Source: Symsagittifera roscoffensis (Eukaryota; Xenacoelomorpha; Acoela; Convolutidae). Taken from it: 64,000 nt of DNA. A program made the translations under genes and the position numbers. The stretch is from positions 63,556,282 through 63,620,281 of the forward strand of contig NC_087066.1 in NCBI RefSeq assembly GCF_963678635.1. Reading direction: 5' to 3'. Positions 11,037 to 20,375 of the stretch are shown here, in pieces; position 1 is the first letter of the stretch; every line of letters starts with the position of its first letter. The notes beneath the pieces are model-generated. The model was not told the origin of the DNA. It searched no databases and saw only the letters and a program-made list of their open reading frames with translations.

Positions 11037-11281
11037 CACTGATTCGACTTCCTTGTCACCATCCAACCCTTCCAACTCTTGCCTCCCCCTGCTCGAGCCT
11101 TAAGGATATTAGTGCTTTTAATTATATTACTAGTTCCGACCTTATCCCCCCTTACATGTTCAATTATTTTATAGTCAGTTTTTTGTTTCAGAGTAGAGCT
11201 GTCTTTACATTTTTCTTCCTTGGTCTTCCGTGGTGCCTTCCTCAATTCGACCATCCTGCTCAGCAGCTCTCCTGTAGCTTT

Positions 11282-12562
11282 CTACTCCAGACCTGTCCCC
11301 ATCAGGACAGGCTCTCCGAATTTCACCACCGTGTCCCACAGGTCCTCCTTGAAATCATCCAACGTGGTCTTGTCATCCACTTCTCGATTAAAATCGCTCA
11401 AGAATTTTCGCCAAGCGTCCTCATCCAGAGTGCCTAGGAAAGCATCCCTGTTTGCCTCGAAGGTGTTCTTCTCCCTTCTTTCCGCGCTCAGGAAAATCAT
11501 CCCCATGTTAGGATTCTCGCTCGTCAGTGGTAACTCTAGATTCTTGCGGGGAGATGAGGTCAGAGGTGGCGTGGGGGTGTCTGCCCAATTTTTTCCACTC
11601 AGATCCTTCAACAACTCTTGCGTGGTGAACTCCTCTTCCGATGGTTTTTGCTCCGGTGTGTTTCCCACTTCCATGTCCTCTCCTGCCTCGCTGAGAGTCT
11701 CGTCCATGCTCTCCTCTCCCGATTCTGCCTCTCTTCTCTCAAGAATCCTCCTGAATCGATCTTCTACACGACCGCTCCTTTTATTCCCAGGGGTGTCCAC
11801 TGATAGGGGTGATGGTGTCGCTGGACCCGTTTTCTTATACTCTGTCAGAGCCACATACAATGGGCCTGCTGCATCCAGCTCCTTCCCCTCCTGTCTAATC
11901 TCCACTTGCTCCAGTCCGTAAGGTGCCCGGTATCTTCTCGTGGCAAACACCATCTCATCTCCTTTTAGTGCGATGTGTCCTTCCTCCACGATCATCCTGC
12001 TATCGTCCCACACCGGCAACTTGTTCTCCAGACCTGCCCGCTCAAGTGTTCTCAAGGCATCTCGCACCTCAAATTTCGGGGGCATCGAGCCTCTCATTTT
12101 CTTGGCTTGAGTTGTCGATGAATTTATTTTCGCATCGCTGGTGTGAAAATAAATTGCTGCAGTGTAGCCGATGAAGAGGGGATCCCAGCCGTCGATGAAC
12201 TCCCTCTGTTGTTCTTCGGTTGCTGCTCTCGCGAACAGGGACGGGACCACCAGGGAGCTGTTCATCCCCAGGGTCATTCTCCTCACTGTTGGAAACTCTG
12301 GAATGCTTGCTGGTAGGACTTCCTTCTCCAATATTTCCTCTAGCTCCCTTTTCACCAGCTCAAAGCTTTTCTTCCATGCGGGAATTCTCAAGATCTCTTG
12401 TCTATTTGCTGTCAGGGGATTTAGGTTCCAGAACTTGGGATAGGTTTCGATGGGGCCTTCGCGCTTACCTCCCATCCTGCACTGCAGTTGTCCTCGGAAA
12501 CTGTATATCACCAACTCCGGATCCTTCACCTTTCTGAAACGCGTACGTGACGGCCGGTCCAT
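11282..12562 (-). CDS. Cargo ORF C, unknown protein
   Basis: 426 residues from an ATG at 12562; its first 37 bases overlap the end of ORF B in another frame. The N-terminal half appears folded (repeated hydrophobic segments, WNLNPL, and a GWDPLFIGYTAAIYF block). The middle (about 250-340) is acidic, Ser/Pro/Glu-rich and probably disordered. The C-terminal 60 residues (FLGTLDEDAWRKFLSDFN..) are conserved in the relic at 598-1866. No family recognised, no membrane segment. The overlap with ORF B suggests expression by reinitiation, leaky scanning or frameshifting rather than a separate promoter. Confidence 0.68.
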   Translation of the reverse strand: MDRPSRTRFRKVKDPELVIYSFRGQLQCRMGGKREGPIETYPKFWNLNPLTANRQEILRIPAWKKSFELVKRELEEILEKEVLPASIPEFPTVRRMTLGMNSSLVVPSLFARAATEEQQREFIDGWDPLFIGYTAAIYFHTSDAKINSSTTQAKKMRGSMPPKFEVRDALRTLERAGLENKLPVWDDSRMIVEEGHIALKGDEMVFATRRYRAPYGLEQVEIRQEGKELDAAGPLYVALTEYKKTGPATPSPLSVDTPGNKRSGRVEDRFRRILERREAESGEESMDETLSEAGEDMEVGNTPEQKPSEEEFTTQELLKDLSGKNWADTPTPPLTSSPRKNLELPLTSENPNMGMIFLSAERREKNTFEANRDAFLGTLDEDAWRKFLSDFNREVDDKTTLDDFKEDLWDTVVKFGEPVLMGTGLE

Positions 12563-15500
12563 AAATACAGGTTACGATCTCCTCTAGCCCCCGGATCATC
12601 CCCATGGGGTCCGATTTCATGGCCAGGCATAGTTTTCGTCAACAGAGGCATGCCCCCATTCGTTTTCCTCCACTCATCTCGCGTTTTCGGGATCTTTTCT
12701 TCACCAGTCAGGTGCCGGTTTTGCATTAGTAGGTACTGCGCTAGCAGCGTCTTTAGTCCGGCAGCACACTTGTACGAATAGGTGTCAATACTCGAGTGTG
12801 TTCTTCCCATCGACAGAGGCTCTCCGTATTTCATTAGTCGGTGAAATGACATCGGCTCCCCATGAGTTAGAAGCACCAATGCCAAGTACCCGTCAATCCG
12901 GAGTGTGTCCACGCCCCGACTGAACATGTACGCTGGGCCCATATTGAACAGGTACCTTGGGTAAACCAGGTACAGTGCCAACAACAGACTGATGGGCATG
13001 TTCAAGATTTCCTGTATGAAGGCTCCAAAGATGGTCTCTTTCGCGCTGTACACTCCAGCCATGAACTCTTTTCTCCAACAAGGACTCAAGAACTCAAGAA
13101 TCTCATGATCCCTCCTCGTCCTCAGCTCACCCCTTGCGTGCTCCCTCCAGAATCCTCCAATTGTGACCTCGTTGGCTGCTGTGACGAATCTGGCCACCGT
13201 CATTTCCCTCTTCTCGGTCACTTCTAGCTGCTCCTCAAGAAAATCCCAGATTTGCATCACAAGAGGTGGGGCATCCTCTCTTGTCTTCTCCGTGGCGTTC
13301 TCCAGCCTTGGTGTCAGGAAGGGCCATCTGCCTCTCTCTTGTGTCAGTCGATACACCAACGACTCCAGCTGCTTCTCTGCTGTGGCCACGTTCTTCCTTT
13401 CGTTGCTCGGCCCTCTAGACTTACTGGTGGAGCTTGTGATGGTCAACTCCATACTTCGAAACCACAGACTGGCCGTCAGGTGAGTCACTACTGAATGATC
13501 ATCCCCTATAACCGGACTGAGCTTGAGTTGCCTCGCGAAGTTTGATATCTCTAGCAAGAGGACCTCGTCCAATACGATGAGGATGTCTGCCAACTCGTAG
13601 AAGCCCCTCAACGCGTGGGACACATCCGCCCACGCCGCCGCCAGTTCTGACCTGCGAAGTCTCAAGTTCGTTGGTTCCAACTCCCGATTGGGAGCTGCCA
13701 TCAGAATTCGCCACCCATTCCCTTCCGCTATCAAGATCAAGATCGCATATACAAAATGCAGAGCGGGAGGCATGCTCGCGTACCCGGGGGACGTCGTGAA
13801 CACTACTTTTGTCTTGGAGCCAAATCGTGAGGCAACGTTCTCTTGTACTTCGTTCATGGCTGCAAATAACGTCTGGATAGCTTCCCAGATCTTCTTCGGT
13901 GCCGGTTCATCACCCTTGAGCTGCTCAAGAAACCCTGTCGCATGCAAGTGATCATTCATTCCTGCGAACAGTAGTAGCTCAGGCTCGCAAGGCATCTCCG
14001 ATTTTATTGCCACCACCAGGGTTAACATCTGGTTTAGCTCCGCTCCCGGCAGTGAGTATATCAGAGTTGCAGCGGCTGGATCCGCCCTGTCATAAACTGC
14101 CAAGGTTTTGGCCAGCTGCGTGTTCCCGCAGGTTTTCCCGTATCTGGGGTCGTCGGCTAATATCGTACCCTCATACGCGGCGTCCGGTAGTTCCATCTCT
14201 CTCGGATCCAACAGTTTGTCCACCACCCTCAACTGTGCTGGAGTTGCCAAACTAATCCTGGCAATGCTGGTTCGATGCTTGGGGGGCTCTACTACGAGTC
14301 CCGGACTCCCCAGTGACTTGAGAGGCCTATAGTTGATAGGTCTCATGACCGATTTTGTGGGAATCCCAGTCAGATCCGCTGTCTCCATCATTTTCGCTCT
14401 CGAGAAATGCCTCTCGTGAGCCTTCAGCCAGTCCACGCACTGGTGTCTACCCAAGTCTTTGTGCGACACCCGCTCAAGACCCAAAGCTTCCGCCTTGCAC
14501 TCCAAATCTAGCCTGCACTCCAAATCTTCCAAGTCCAGCTCCTTCACCTTCTCCACATATCTCGACCTACTGGTCTCCGCTGGCCTCTCCGGTTTCTTTT
14601 TCTCCGCCACCACCACCGAGGATATTACCGAACCCTGAGGAGTTGATGAGGTTGCCTCTTCGGTCTCCATGGGTGCGGCGCCTGGCAACTTGGTCCGGCT
14701 GTTCTTCGAACTGTCTCTAGAATCGGCCATCGCTCCCAGGCGACTGGACAAAGCCCTCGGGTTGAAGAAGGGTGGATTTGGGGGTGGTCCGAACGTTACT
14801 TTGGCCGTATCTAGCAACTCTGCTTCCAATGCGCTTATGTGCCTTTGGAAGACGTCATTTAACCACTCCACTCCTCTGGGCCTGTCAAAGTGAATCCCAT
14901 CCGAGGATGCATCGTCAGGGAAAGCAGATCGCTCCATCTGCTCGGCTACGTCCAGTAATCCAACGGGGAGGACGCTCCTTTGGTGTATCAGCCTGATTAT
15001 TTCATTCAAGTTACGCACTTTTGTATTCATCTCCATTGCATGTTGGTCCGTTTTCATGTTGTAAGGAATGGTGCACACCGTAAGAATGGCAGGATCCATT
15101 TGAATCCGCAATTCCTCAAGAATGCAGCTCATCTTGTCATGCAGCCTCGTCGTCTTCCTTGCTTCCCCCCTAGACACGTCATTCGTCCCGACCATCAGAG
15201 TTACCGTGTATACTCTTGCCATCCCTAGCATCTCAAGTGTTGCTAACATCTGCGGCGTCGCAGCTCCAGCGAAACTCAAGATCCCCGTTTGCCAATGGGA
15301 CTGAATCCGGGTCAGCACCCGCAACAAGCTGTCCCCTATGATCAGTTGGACCGCCCCCTCAGGCACACGTGGCTGCGTGAGGTATTCCACCCAAGCCGCG
15401 TCATGGAAGCAATCTCTCCTGTCTCTCTGCGCCGTGATCCAGTCCATCCGATTGTGCCTGTGGTATCTGTCTTCCGTATTTTTCTTGTAACTTGAGATCA

Positions 15501-15675
15501 CCACACTCCTGACAGGTTGCTCCCTCCACGTCGAGGGTAGCTCCACTCTTGCTGGACTCTCACGACTCCTTAGCTGTAGCCGCTCGTGCAACTCTTTCAG
15601 TCGTGACGAGCTACCACTCACCTGACTACTACTCGGGGTTGAACTTGGTGTATATCCAGGCAGCGCGACGTCCAT
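12526..15675 (-). CDS. Cargo ORF B: SGNH/GDSL esterase-domain protein
   Basis: 1,049 residues from the ATG at 15675, intact. Residues about 108-290 form an SGNH/GDSL hydrolase domain: block I IIGDSLL (Ser about 116), a block II Gly in SFAGA, block III GTND (Asn about 165) and block V SDGIHF (Asp about 259, His about 262). All catalytic positions are present, so an active acyl-ester hydrolase is plausible. A Pro/Ser-rich linker (295-370) and a charged helical region follow. Residues about 500-730 contain LLLFAGMNDHLHA, which mimics a second block III. The C-terminal 300 residues are unassigned; the hydrophobic ISLLLALYLVYPRYLF stretch could be buried or membrane-associated. Esterase domains are known in ORF1 of some CR1/L2-type LINEs, but substrates are unknown. 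The stop of the upstream frame and this start overlap as TGATG. Confidence 0.85.
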   Translation of the reverse strand: MDVALPGYTPSSTPSSSQVSGSSSRLKELHERLQLRSRESPARVELPSTWREQPVRSVVISSYKKNTEDRYHRHNRMDWITAQRDRRDCFHDAAWVEYLTQPRVPEGAVQLIIGDSLLRVLTRIQSHWQTGILSFAGAATPQMLATLEMLGMARVYTVTLMVGTNDVSRGEARKTTRLHDKMSCILEELRIQMDPAILTVCTIPYNMKTDQHAMEMNTKVRNLNEIIRLIHQRSVLPVGLLDVAEQMERSAFPDDASSDGIHFDRPRGVEWLNDVFQRHISALEAELLDTAKVTFGPPPNPPFFNPRALSSRLGAMADSRDSSKNSRTKLPGAAPMETEEATSSTPQGSVISSVVVAEKKKPERPAETSRSRYVEKVKELDLEDLECRLDLECKAEALGLERVSHKDLGRHQCVDWLKAHERHFSRAKMMETADLTGIPTKSVMRPINYRPLKSLGSPGLVVEPPKHRTSIARISLATPAQLRVVDKLLDPREMELPDAAYEGTILADDPRYGKTCGNTQLAKTLAVYDRADPAAATLIYSLPGAELNQMLTLVVAIKSEMPCEPELLLFAGMNDHLHATGFLEQLKGDEPAPKKIWEAIQTLFAAMNEVQENVASRFGSKTKVVFTTSPGYASMPPALHFVYAILILIAEGNGWRILMAAPNRELEPTNLRLRRSELAAAWADVSHALRGFYELADILIVLDEVLLLEISNFARQLKLSPVIGDDHSVVTHLTASLWFRSMELTITSSTSKSRGPSNERKNVATAEKQLESLVYRLTQERGRWPFLTPRLENATEKTREDAPPLVMQIWDFLEEQLEVTEKREMTVARFVTAANEVTIGGFWREHARGELRTRRDHEILEFLSPCWRKEFMAGVYSAKETIFGAFIQEILNMPISLLLALYLVYPRYLFNMGPAYMFSRGVDTLRIDGYLALVLLTHGEPMSFHRLMKYGEPLSMGRTHSSIDTYSYKCAAGLKTLLAQYLLMQNRHLTGEEKIPKTRDEWRKTNGGMPLLTKTMPGHEIGPHGDDPGARGDRNLYLWTGRHVRVSER

Positions 15676-16576
15676 CAACGGCGTATTACTTGTGTCTCTA
15701 GACCACGCAGGGAGGACGCTGATTCAGTTGGTATCCACACCTCCAACCCTTCATTCATATGTTCTTGAGCCGCGCGATCGAGGTTAAATCGTCCCCTCGA
15801 TATAGGAGCTTCATCCACCTCCATACGTGACTCTGGCCTTGAGCCGGTAACCACCCGCTCTTTGTGCCTAGCCCCTTTCTGCATGTCAAGCTCGCGTTGA
15901 CGTTGCTGGATCCTTTCAAGCTACGACTTCAGCTGCTCACAATTTGCGGCATTCTCTCGTACTCTTTCTGCCTGTAGATGTTCAGCTCTCAACATATCCA
16001 GTTCCCTCCGCGCTTGGTCCTTTCCGACGACCGCTTGATCCCTCTCAAGTTTCGCCTGATCTCTCTCGAGCCCGCTTGATCCCGGTCGAGGTTCGCCTTG
16101 TTTCTCTCCCGCTGAGTCCTCTCAAGCTCTCTCTTCATGATACTGAGGTCTGGATACGCTTCCCCCGTTTGTTGCGCCCGTGTCATCGATGGTGTTTTAC
16201 TCGTGCTCTGGCCCGTGGATCTGACTGATGGTCTGATCGGCAGTGGGAACTCCCCTGCACCATGCTCAGTATTGTTACTCAAGCCAGGGTTCCTTGCCAA
16301 GTCGAACACCCTTATTGCTCCATCCACGTTCCAGGACAGCCACCTGGTTTGCTCTTGGTTGGATATTCCATCGGTGGTGTAGCCTACCATCAAAACCACT
16401 TCTGTCGCAGACTCCCGGCACTCGCCCTGTTCCTCCAACTGGAGGGTGGCATTCAGCATCACTGCCATTCTCTCATCCAATTGAGTTTAATCCAGGTCCC
16501 TCAGGCGTCTGTACAACTCATCAAGTATGGGTTTTTTCAAAGCTGATGGCATGGACTTCCAGAATCGATCTGCCAT
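15675..16576 (-). pseudogene. Cargo ORF A, coiled-coil protein, broken
   Basis: The frame starts at an ATG at 16576 (MADRFWKSMPS), meets a TAA at about 16485, continues to about 16075 and then needs a frameshift. The next segment is a run of heptad-like LERDQA units forming a charged coiled coil, followed by one more stop near 15920 and a 69-residue tail ending at the TGA that overlaps the ORF B start. The intact ancestor was probably about 300 residues. Function unknown; a structural or assembly role is a guess from the coiled coil only. Confidence 0.55.
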
Positions 16577-16607
16577 TTCTGTAACTTCCAGGTCATCTTG
16601 AGTATTA

Positions 16608-16700
16608 GCAACTTGAGTTTTACCTGAGCAACTTGAGTTTTACCTGAGCAACTTGAGTTTTACCTGAGCAACTTGAGTTTTACCTGAGCAACTTGAGTTT
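16608..16700 (-). repeat. 20-bp tandem repeat, about 5 copies
   Basis: Five near-identical copies of gcaacttgagttttacctga (+ strand) lie between the pol stop and ORF A. The unit is not a multiple of three and stands just upstream of the cargo block, so a regulatory or RNA role is possible but unproven. Confidence 0.85.
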
Positions 16701-17079
16701 CATTTCTTGAAGCGTCGTTCAATTTGCGTTTCCGTTTAAGGACTTCCTTTCTTCAATTGAATACAGTTGGGTAATCAATTTGACTTTACCAAATCAATCT
16801 GAAAATAACACCTGATTTTTAAACTAACAGGCTGTGTTCCTAACTTAAAAACCCCCTTCACTACTATAGTTAAAACCCTTTCCTTTTCGTCCTACTAAAA
16901 TAGTTCAATTGGAAATTTTCTAAAAACATGCAGATTCATTTTATGTTTTAGCACCATCAATCATTTAAAATTTTAATTGTCATGCCAATCACCTCTAAGA
17001 TTCTTTATCTGTTTTGTAACCCCACACCTAACTCGAGATTCTCCCCTCATGCCCAACTCGAGACCCCCGTGTACCCGAC
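16701..17079. other. Pol-cargo spacer
   Basis: AT-rich, no open frame; separates the pol stop from the 20-bp array. No splice or promoter signal could be assigned with confidence. Confidence 0.4.
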
Positions 17080-19008
17080 TCAGGCGATGCTCAAGTAGTA
17101 TTTCTTATGAAGATGCACCATTATCTCAGTTTCTGCGAAGACCACGTGTAGGATAGCGTGCAATTCCCTTGGGCTCAATTTGCCCCTGTTTGGGTCATAC
17201 ACCGGCATTGAGACCTCCGTTATCCCTCTTTCAATCATGAAGTCTCGTAGTCTTGTTAGTGCCAACATCAGGTGTTCGGGATCGATCGTGTTCCTGTCAT
17301 TGACCCTCGTCACTAGGAAGCACAGGTATTTGCCCGGGACTTGTGCTACTGATGGTGGAAGCGCGGCCATTCCTCCCAGTCCCGGTCTCTGTCTAAATAG
17401 AAACTCCACGTTCTGGTACTCTCTCTTGAAGTCAGCCTCCAGTCTTGATTTGAAACTCATGTCCGCCGTGATACAGATTGCGCTAGTCCTGTCTGACAGA
17501 ATGAAGTCACTATCCGTTATCAGGATATTTTCTGAGTATTCGTTTGGTATTTCAAACTTCGTTTTGAAATTCCGTCCTATGGTAGGCTCGGCCTCCTCCC
17601 CTTCCAGTTCCAGTCCGCACGTTTCTCTCACTTCTCTGAGTTTCTTTATCATTAAATTTTCGGTGTGGCTAAGTCCTACCCCCACTCCCCGGACAAAAAC
17701 ATTTATCGACGTCCCCGTCGATGATGCTGGGTCTGAATTATCTGGCGGAATGTCGAGCGGGCTGTCTGTTGCCGTCCAGCCGAAAAGAGGATTCTCCGTC
17801 TTCATGTACTTCCCCGCTGATATGTCAACTTGCTGTATGCTCTGTCCTTCCTCGCTTCCGTTCTTGACATCGCGCATCCATTCTAATATCCTCAGGTTCG
17901 TATTCTCCCTCCTCTCTATCTCGCTCTGTTCTAAATCCGTCTCCCGCTCCGGTGTCGAGTAGTCTTCCTGTGGGTAGTGTTCATTATCATCGATGATCTG
18001 CCATTCACCATCTGCCGCCAGCTCGCCCACACTTATTAGTTGTTTGCCTAGGTCATCGGGCTGTATCTTGTCGATCAGGAAATCGTCCCCATACCTGTTG
18101 TACCTCATGTCTGTTTGTTTGCGATTGCCACTCCTTGTCCCCGCTGGTATTGACAAGTCTGGTTCTGTCCACTTCGGCACCTCACCTTGCTCCGGATCGT
18201 TCCAGTCTTCTTCCACAAAAGATTCCGCTTCAGAGTCCGCGTCTATTTTTTCATTGTCATCCAAACTCAAGTTCTCATTGCCATCATTCTTATCTCTGGT
18301 GCCTTTTTGGTTCACTTCACATGCTGGTTCCACCAGTAGGTACTCTAGTCCCTCCATGTCCTTTGGTATACACCAGTCCTCTGGGGATGGGACATGAGGC
18401 TTCAGGTTCTCATAATGTGCTGCTCGCCCAGTACTCAAGCGATAGAACCGTCCTTGTTGATGTACTTCCGTTATCATGAATGGTCCTCTCCATTTCTTGA
18501 GTAATTTCTTCGTCCCTTTTGGCGGTATAACATTCTGGAAAACCCACACGTACTGGCCCACTTCATATGGCTTTGCCTGTAACATCCTTTCATCATATTT
18601 CTTGCACTGTCTCATTTGTGCTTGCGCAGTGTTCCTCCTGCATAGCTCGTTTATTTCCTGCTGTCTCCTGATCGCTTCTTTCACGTAAGCTTGAGGCGAC
18701 GTCCTCTTCCCTTCATATTCCGGGTAAAAGCATGTCAGGGGCATCGCTCTCTCTTTGCCTGTCAACATCATGAAAGGACTGATGCCCGTTGTTGAGTGTT
18801 GAGTGCTGTTGTATGCCCCTACGACTTGCGGCAGATATTTATCCCAGTCCGTCATGTATCTTGAGCAGTATACCCTCAGCATGTTCACCAACGTTCTATT
18901 CTGTCTCTCTACCAGCCCGTTGGTCTGAGGATGGTAAGTCGTTGAGTGTGCTTGAGCAATGTGTGACCTCTTCATTAATTCCTTAGTCAAGTCCTCCATC
19001 CCCCACAA
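17080..19008 (-). CDS. Pol C-terminus: integrase end plus TARG1-like macrodomain
   Basis: 642 codons, intact, joined upstream to the integrase core by a one-base shift in a G run near 18995. Residues 1-70 hold the last catalytic Glu of the integrase (HPQTNGLVERQNRTL). Residues about 170-215 are the integrase C-terminal domain (VWVFQNVIPP..WRGPFMITEV). An acidic, disordered linker (about 230-480) follows. Residues about 500-642 match a macrodomain of the TARG1/OARD1 type: SAICITADMSF, then GMAALPP, then KYLCFLVTR, a helix, GITEVSMPVYDPNRGKL and ILHVVFAETEIMVHL. In TARG1 the equivalent segments are HCISEDC, GEVAVL, LITKK, SMPRIGCGLDRL and VFEATDIKITVY. The Lys and Asp used for catalysis by TARG1 are Arg and apparently Gly here, so ligand binding without hydrolysis, or another role, is likelier. 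Confidence 0.8.
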   Translation of the reverse strand: MWGMEDLTKELMKRSHIAQAHSTTYHPQTNGLVERQNRTLVNMLRVYCSRYMTDWDKYLPQVVGAYNSTQHSTTGISPFMMLTGKERAMPLTCFYPEYEGKRTSPQAYVKEAIRRQQEINELCRRNTAQAQMRQCKKYDERMLQAKPYEVGQYVWVFQNVIPPKGTKKLLKKWRGPFMITEVHQQGRFYRLSTGRAAHYENLKPHVPSPEDWCIPKDMEGLEYLLVEPACEVNQKGTRDKNDGNENLSLDDNEKIDADSEAESFVEEDWNDPEQGEVPKWTEPDLSIPAGTRSGNRKQTDMRYNRYGDDFLIDKIQPDDLGKQLISVGELAADGEWQIIDDNEHYPQEDYSTPERETDLEQSEIERRENTNLRILEWMRDVKNGSEEGQSIQQVDISAGKYMKTENPLFGWTATDSPLDIPPDNSDPASSTGTSINVFVRGVGVGLSHTENLMIKKLREVRETCGLELEGEEAEPTIGRNFKTKFEIPNEYSENILITDSDFILSDRTSAICITADMSFKSRLEADFKREYQNVEFLFRQRPGLGGMAALPPSVAQVPGKYLCFLVTRVNDRNTIDPEHLMLALTRLRDFMIERGITEVSMPVYDPNRGKLSPRELHAILHVVFAETEIMVHLHKKYYLSIA

Positions 19009-19183
19009 AGGCCTTGCCGTTGTCTGACTGAAAAGTCATTGGACAACCATACCTTGATATCCAATGGGTTATCAAGTGGTCACAAGTCTCCTCTGCCGAA
19101 GCTGTTTGACACGGCACCGCTTCTGCGAGCTTTGTGAAGTGATCAATTATAACCAGTATCTGATTATACCCCGACTCAGTCAT
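18983..19183 (-). CDS. Pol: integrase catalytic core, middle segment
   Basis: A 66-residue segment with ILVIIDHFTKLAEAVP and FQSDNGKAF, the central part of a retroviral-type integrase core containing the second catalytic Asp (SDNG). A TGA directly upstream separates it from the segment with the first Asp, and a frameshift downstream separates it from the Glu segment. It is a fragment of pol, not a separate gene. Confidence 0.85.
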   Translation of the reverse strand: MTESGYNQILVIIDHFTKLAEAVPCQTASAEETCDHLITHWISRYGCPMTFQSDNGKAFVGDGGLD

Positions 19184-19630
19184 TCAGATCTTCTGATGGT
19201 CTATCTGCACCACTTCATTAAATTCCGAGCTTTCCACCGACTTGAGTGGGAATTTCATCTTCCTTGGGTCTTTCACTTGCAAGCATGCCAGGCATGCATT
19301 CACCCACCTCTCACAAGCTTTCCTCAATCCTGGCCAATCGAACCTGTGAAGTATTCTTTGTTGCACCTTGTCTATTCCTTGGTGGCATATTTGGTCGTGC
19401 GATCTGAATAGCACCTCTGTCTGATATAATTGCGGTATTATGATGAGGTTGTGTTTGTGTAATATCTTCTCCTCCTCTTTTCTCTTGCTTGCTACCACCC
19501 CGTCAGCCGTGTGATAGAGTAATTCTTTCCTCTCTTTGTAGAACTGGCTCAGGATCTTGTAGCTGTCTTCTTCAAGTTCCCCTTTCTCCTTGGACCCCAT
19601 TTGGATCCATTTGGAGAGGTTACTCGTCAT
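19184..19630 (-). CDS. Pol: integrase zinc-binding domain and core start
   Basis: 148 codons. Contains the HHCC zinc-binding module of Ty3/Gypsy integrases (HDQICHQGIDKVQQ..CERWVNACLACLQ), followed by FNEVVQIDH with the first catalytic Asp. The frame ends at a TGA at a position where related proteins usually have another residue. The upstream part (KGELEEDSYKILSQF) is the RNase H-integrase connection. Confidence 0.85.
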   Translation of the reverse strand: MTSNLSKWIQMGSKEKGELEEDSYKILSQFYKERKELLYHTADGVVASKRKEEEKILHKHNLIIIPQLYQTEVLFRSHDQICHQGIDKVQQRILHRFDWPGLRKACERWVNACLACLQVKDPRKMKFPLKSVESSEFNEVVQIDHQKI

Positions 19631-19634
19631 CTTG

Positions 19635-20299
19635 TCATTCTTCTGGGCTCTTATCAGGTCCGACAGCCTGTTCCTTCAGCGCCATGATCTGCCCATTCAT
19701 CTCCCAAGGGTTGTGGACGTCGTCATTCAGCTTCACGCATACTATCCTCTTTACTATCTTCATGTCATCTTCTGGCACCAGATTTGTTCTCACATTTGAG
19801 TTGCATGATAGTTCCCTGAATGGTTTCCTCGAAACTGCAATTCTTTCAAGTTCATCACCTCCTCGTACTTCCTGCACGTCCAAGTTGAAGTTTCCTGAGG
19901 ACGGATCTGTTTGTAATTCCCTGTCGCGGTGTCTGATCTTTTCTTCTGCCAATATCATGCAGAGACTATCTTGATTGTCGCTGCTCGCTTCCGAGTCCTC
20001 ATCCCACATTTCACACTCCCCGGACAAACTTTCTCCTTCAGTGTTTCCTTCCTCCGTGGACGTGGACCGCTCCCGGACTCTTGACCTAGTCCCAGGTATT
20101 CAGCTTCTTCCTTGAACTCCACTCTCTTTTTCCTAACCCTAGTCTGTTCAAGTAAGTCGGCTGGGATTTTTTCAACCAGTGACTGCACCACTTCCTTCCC
20201 ATCAGTGTTGGTCACCTTTGAGGTACTTCCATCACTAACTATCCCGTTCTTTCGCAGTATTGTGACCTCAGGTTCCTCCTTACTATTTGCTCGGATCAC
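19635..20299 (-). pseudogene. Pol: RNase H-integrase spacer, frameshifted
   Basis: Two overlapping frames (20299-19955 and 20027-19635) of charged, low-complexity protein between RNase H and integrase. No domain is recognised. Several stops between 20300 and 20380 separate it from the RNase H frame. It is probably a pol linker that has gathered indels. Confidence 0.5.
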
Positions 20300-20375
20300 G
20301 GGCCTATCATCTGCTAGTTTCTCGAGTAACCTCTTTCAGTCATCGTCTATTTGTGCCTCTCCCGTCTATACCTGG

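Noticed and set aside
7883-12562. Envelope gene in ORFs C-E
   Set aside because: No signal peptide, no convincing membrane anchor, no furin-like site followed by a hydrophobic peptide.
8000-16600. Plus-strand open frames opposite the cargo ORFs
   Set aside because: They mirror the minus-strand genes, whose frames are longer, conserved in the left-edge relic and, for ORF B, carry a recognisable domain.
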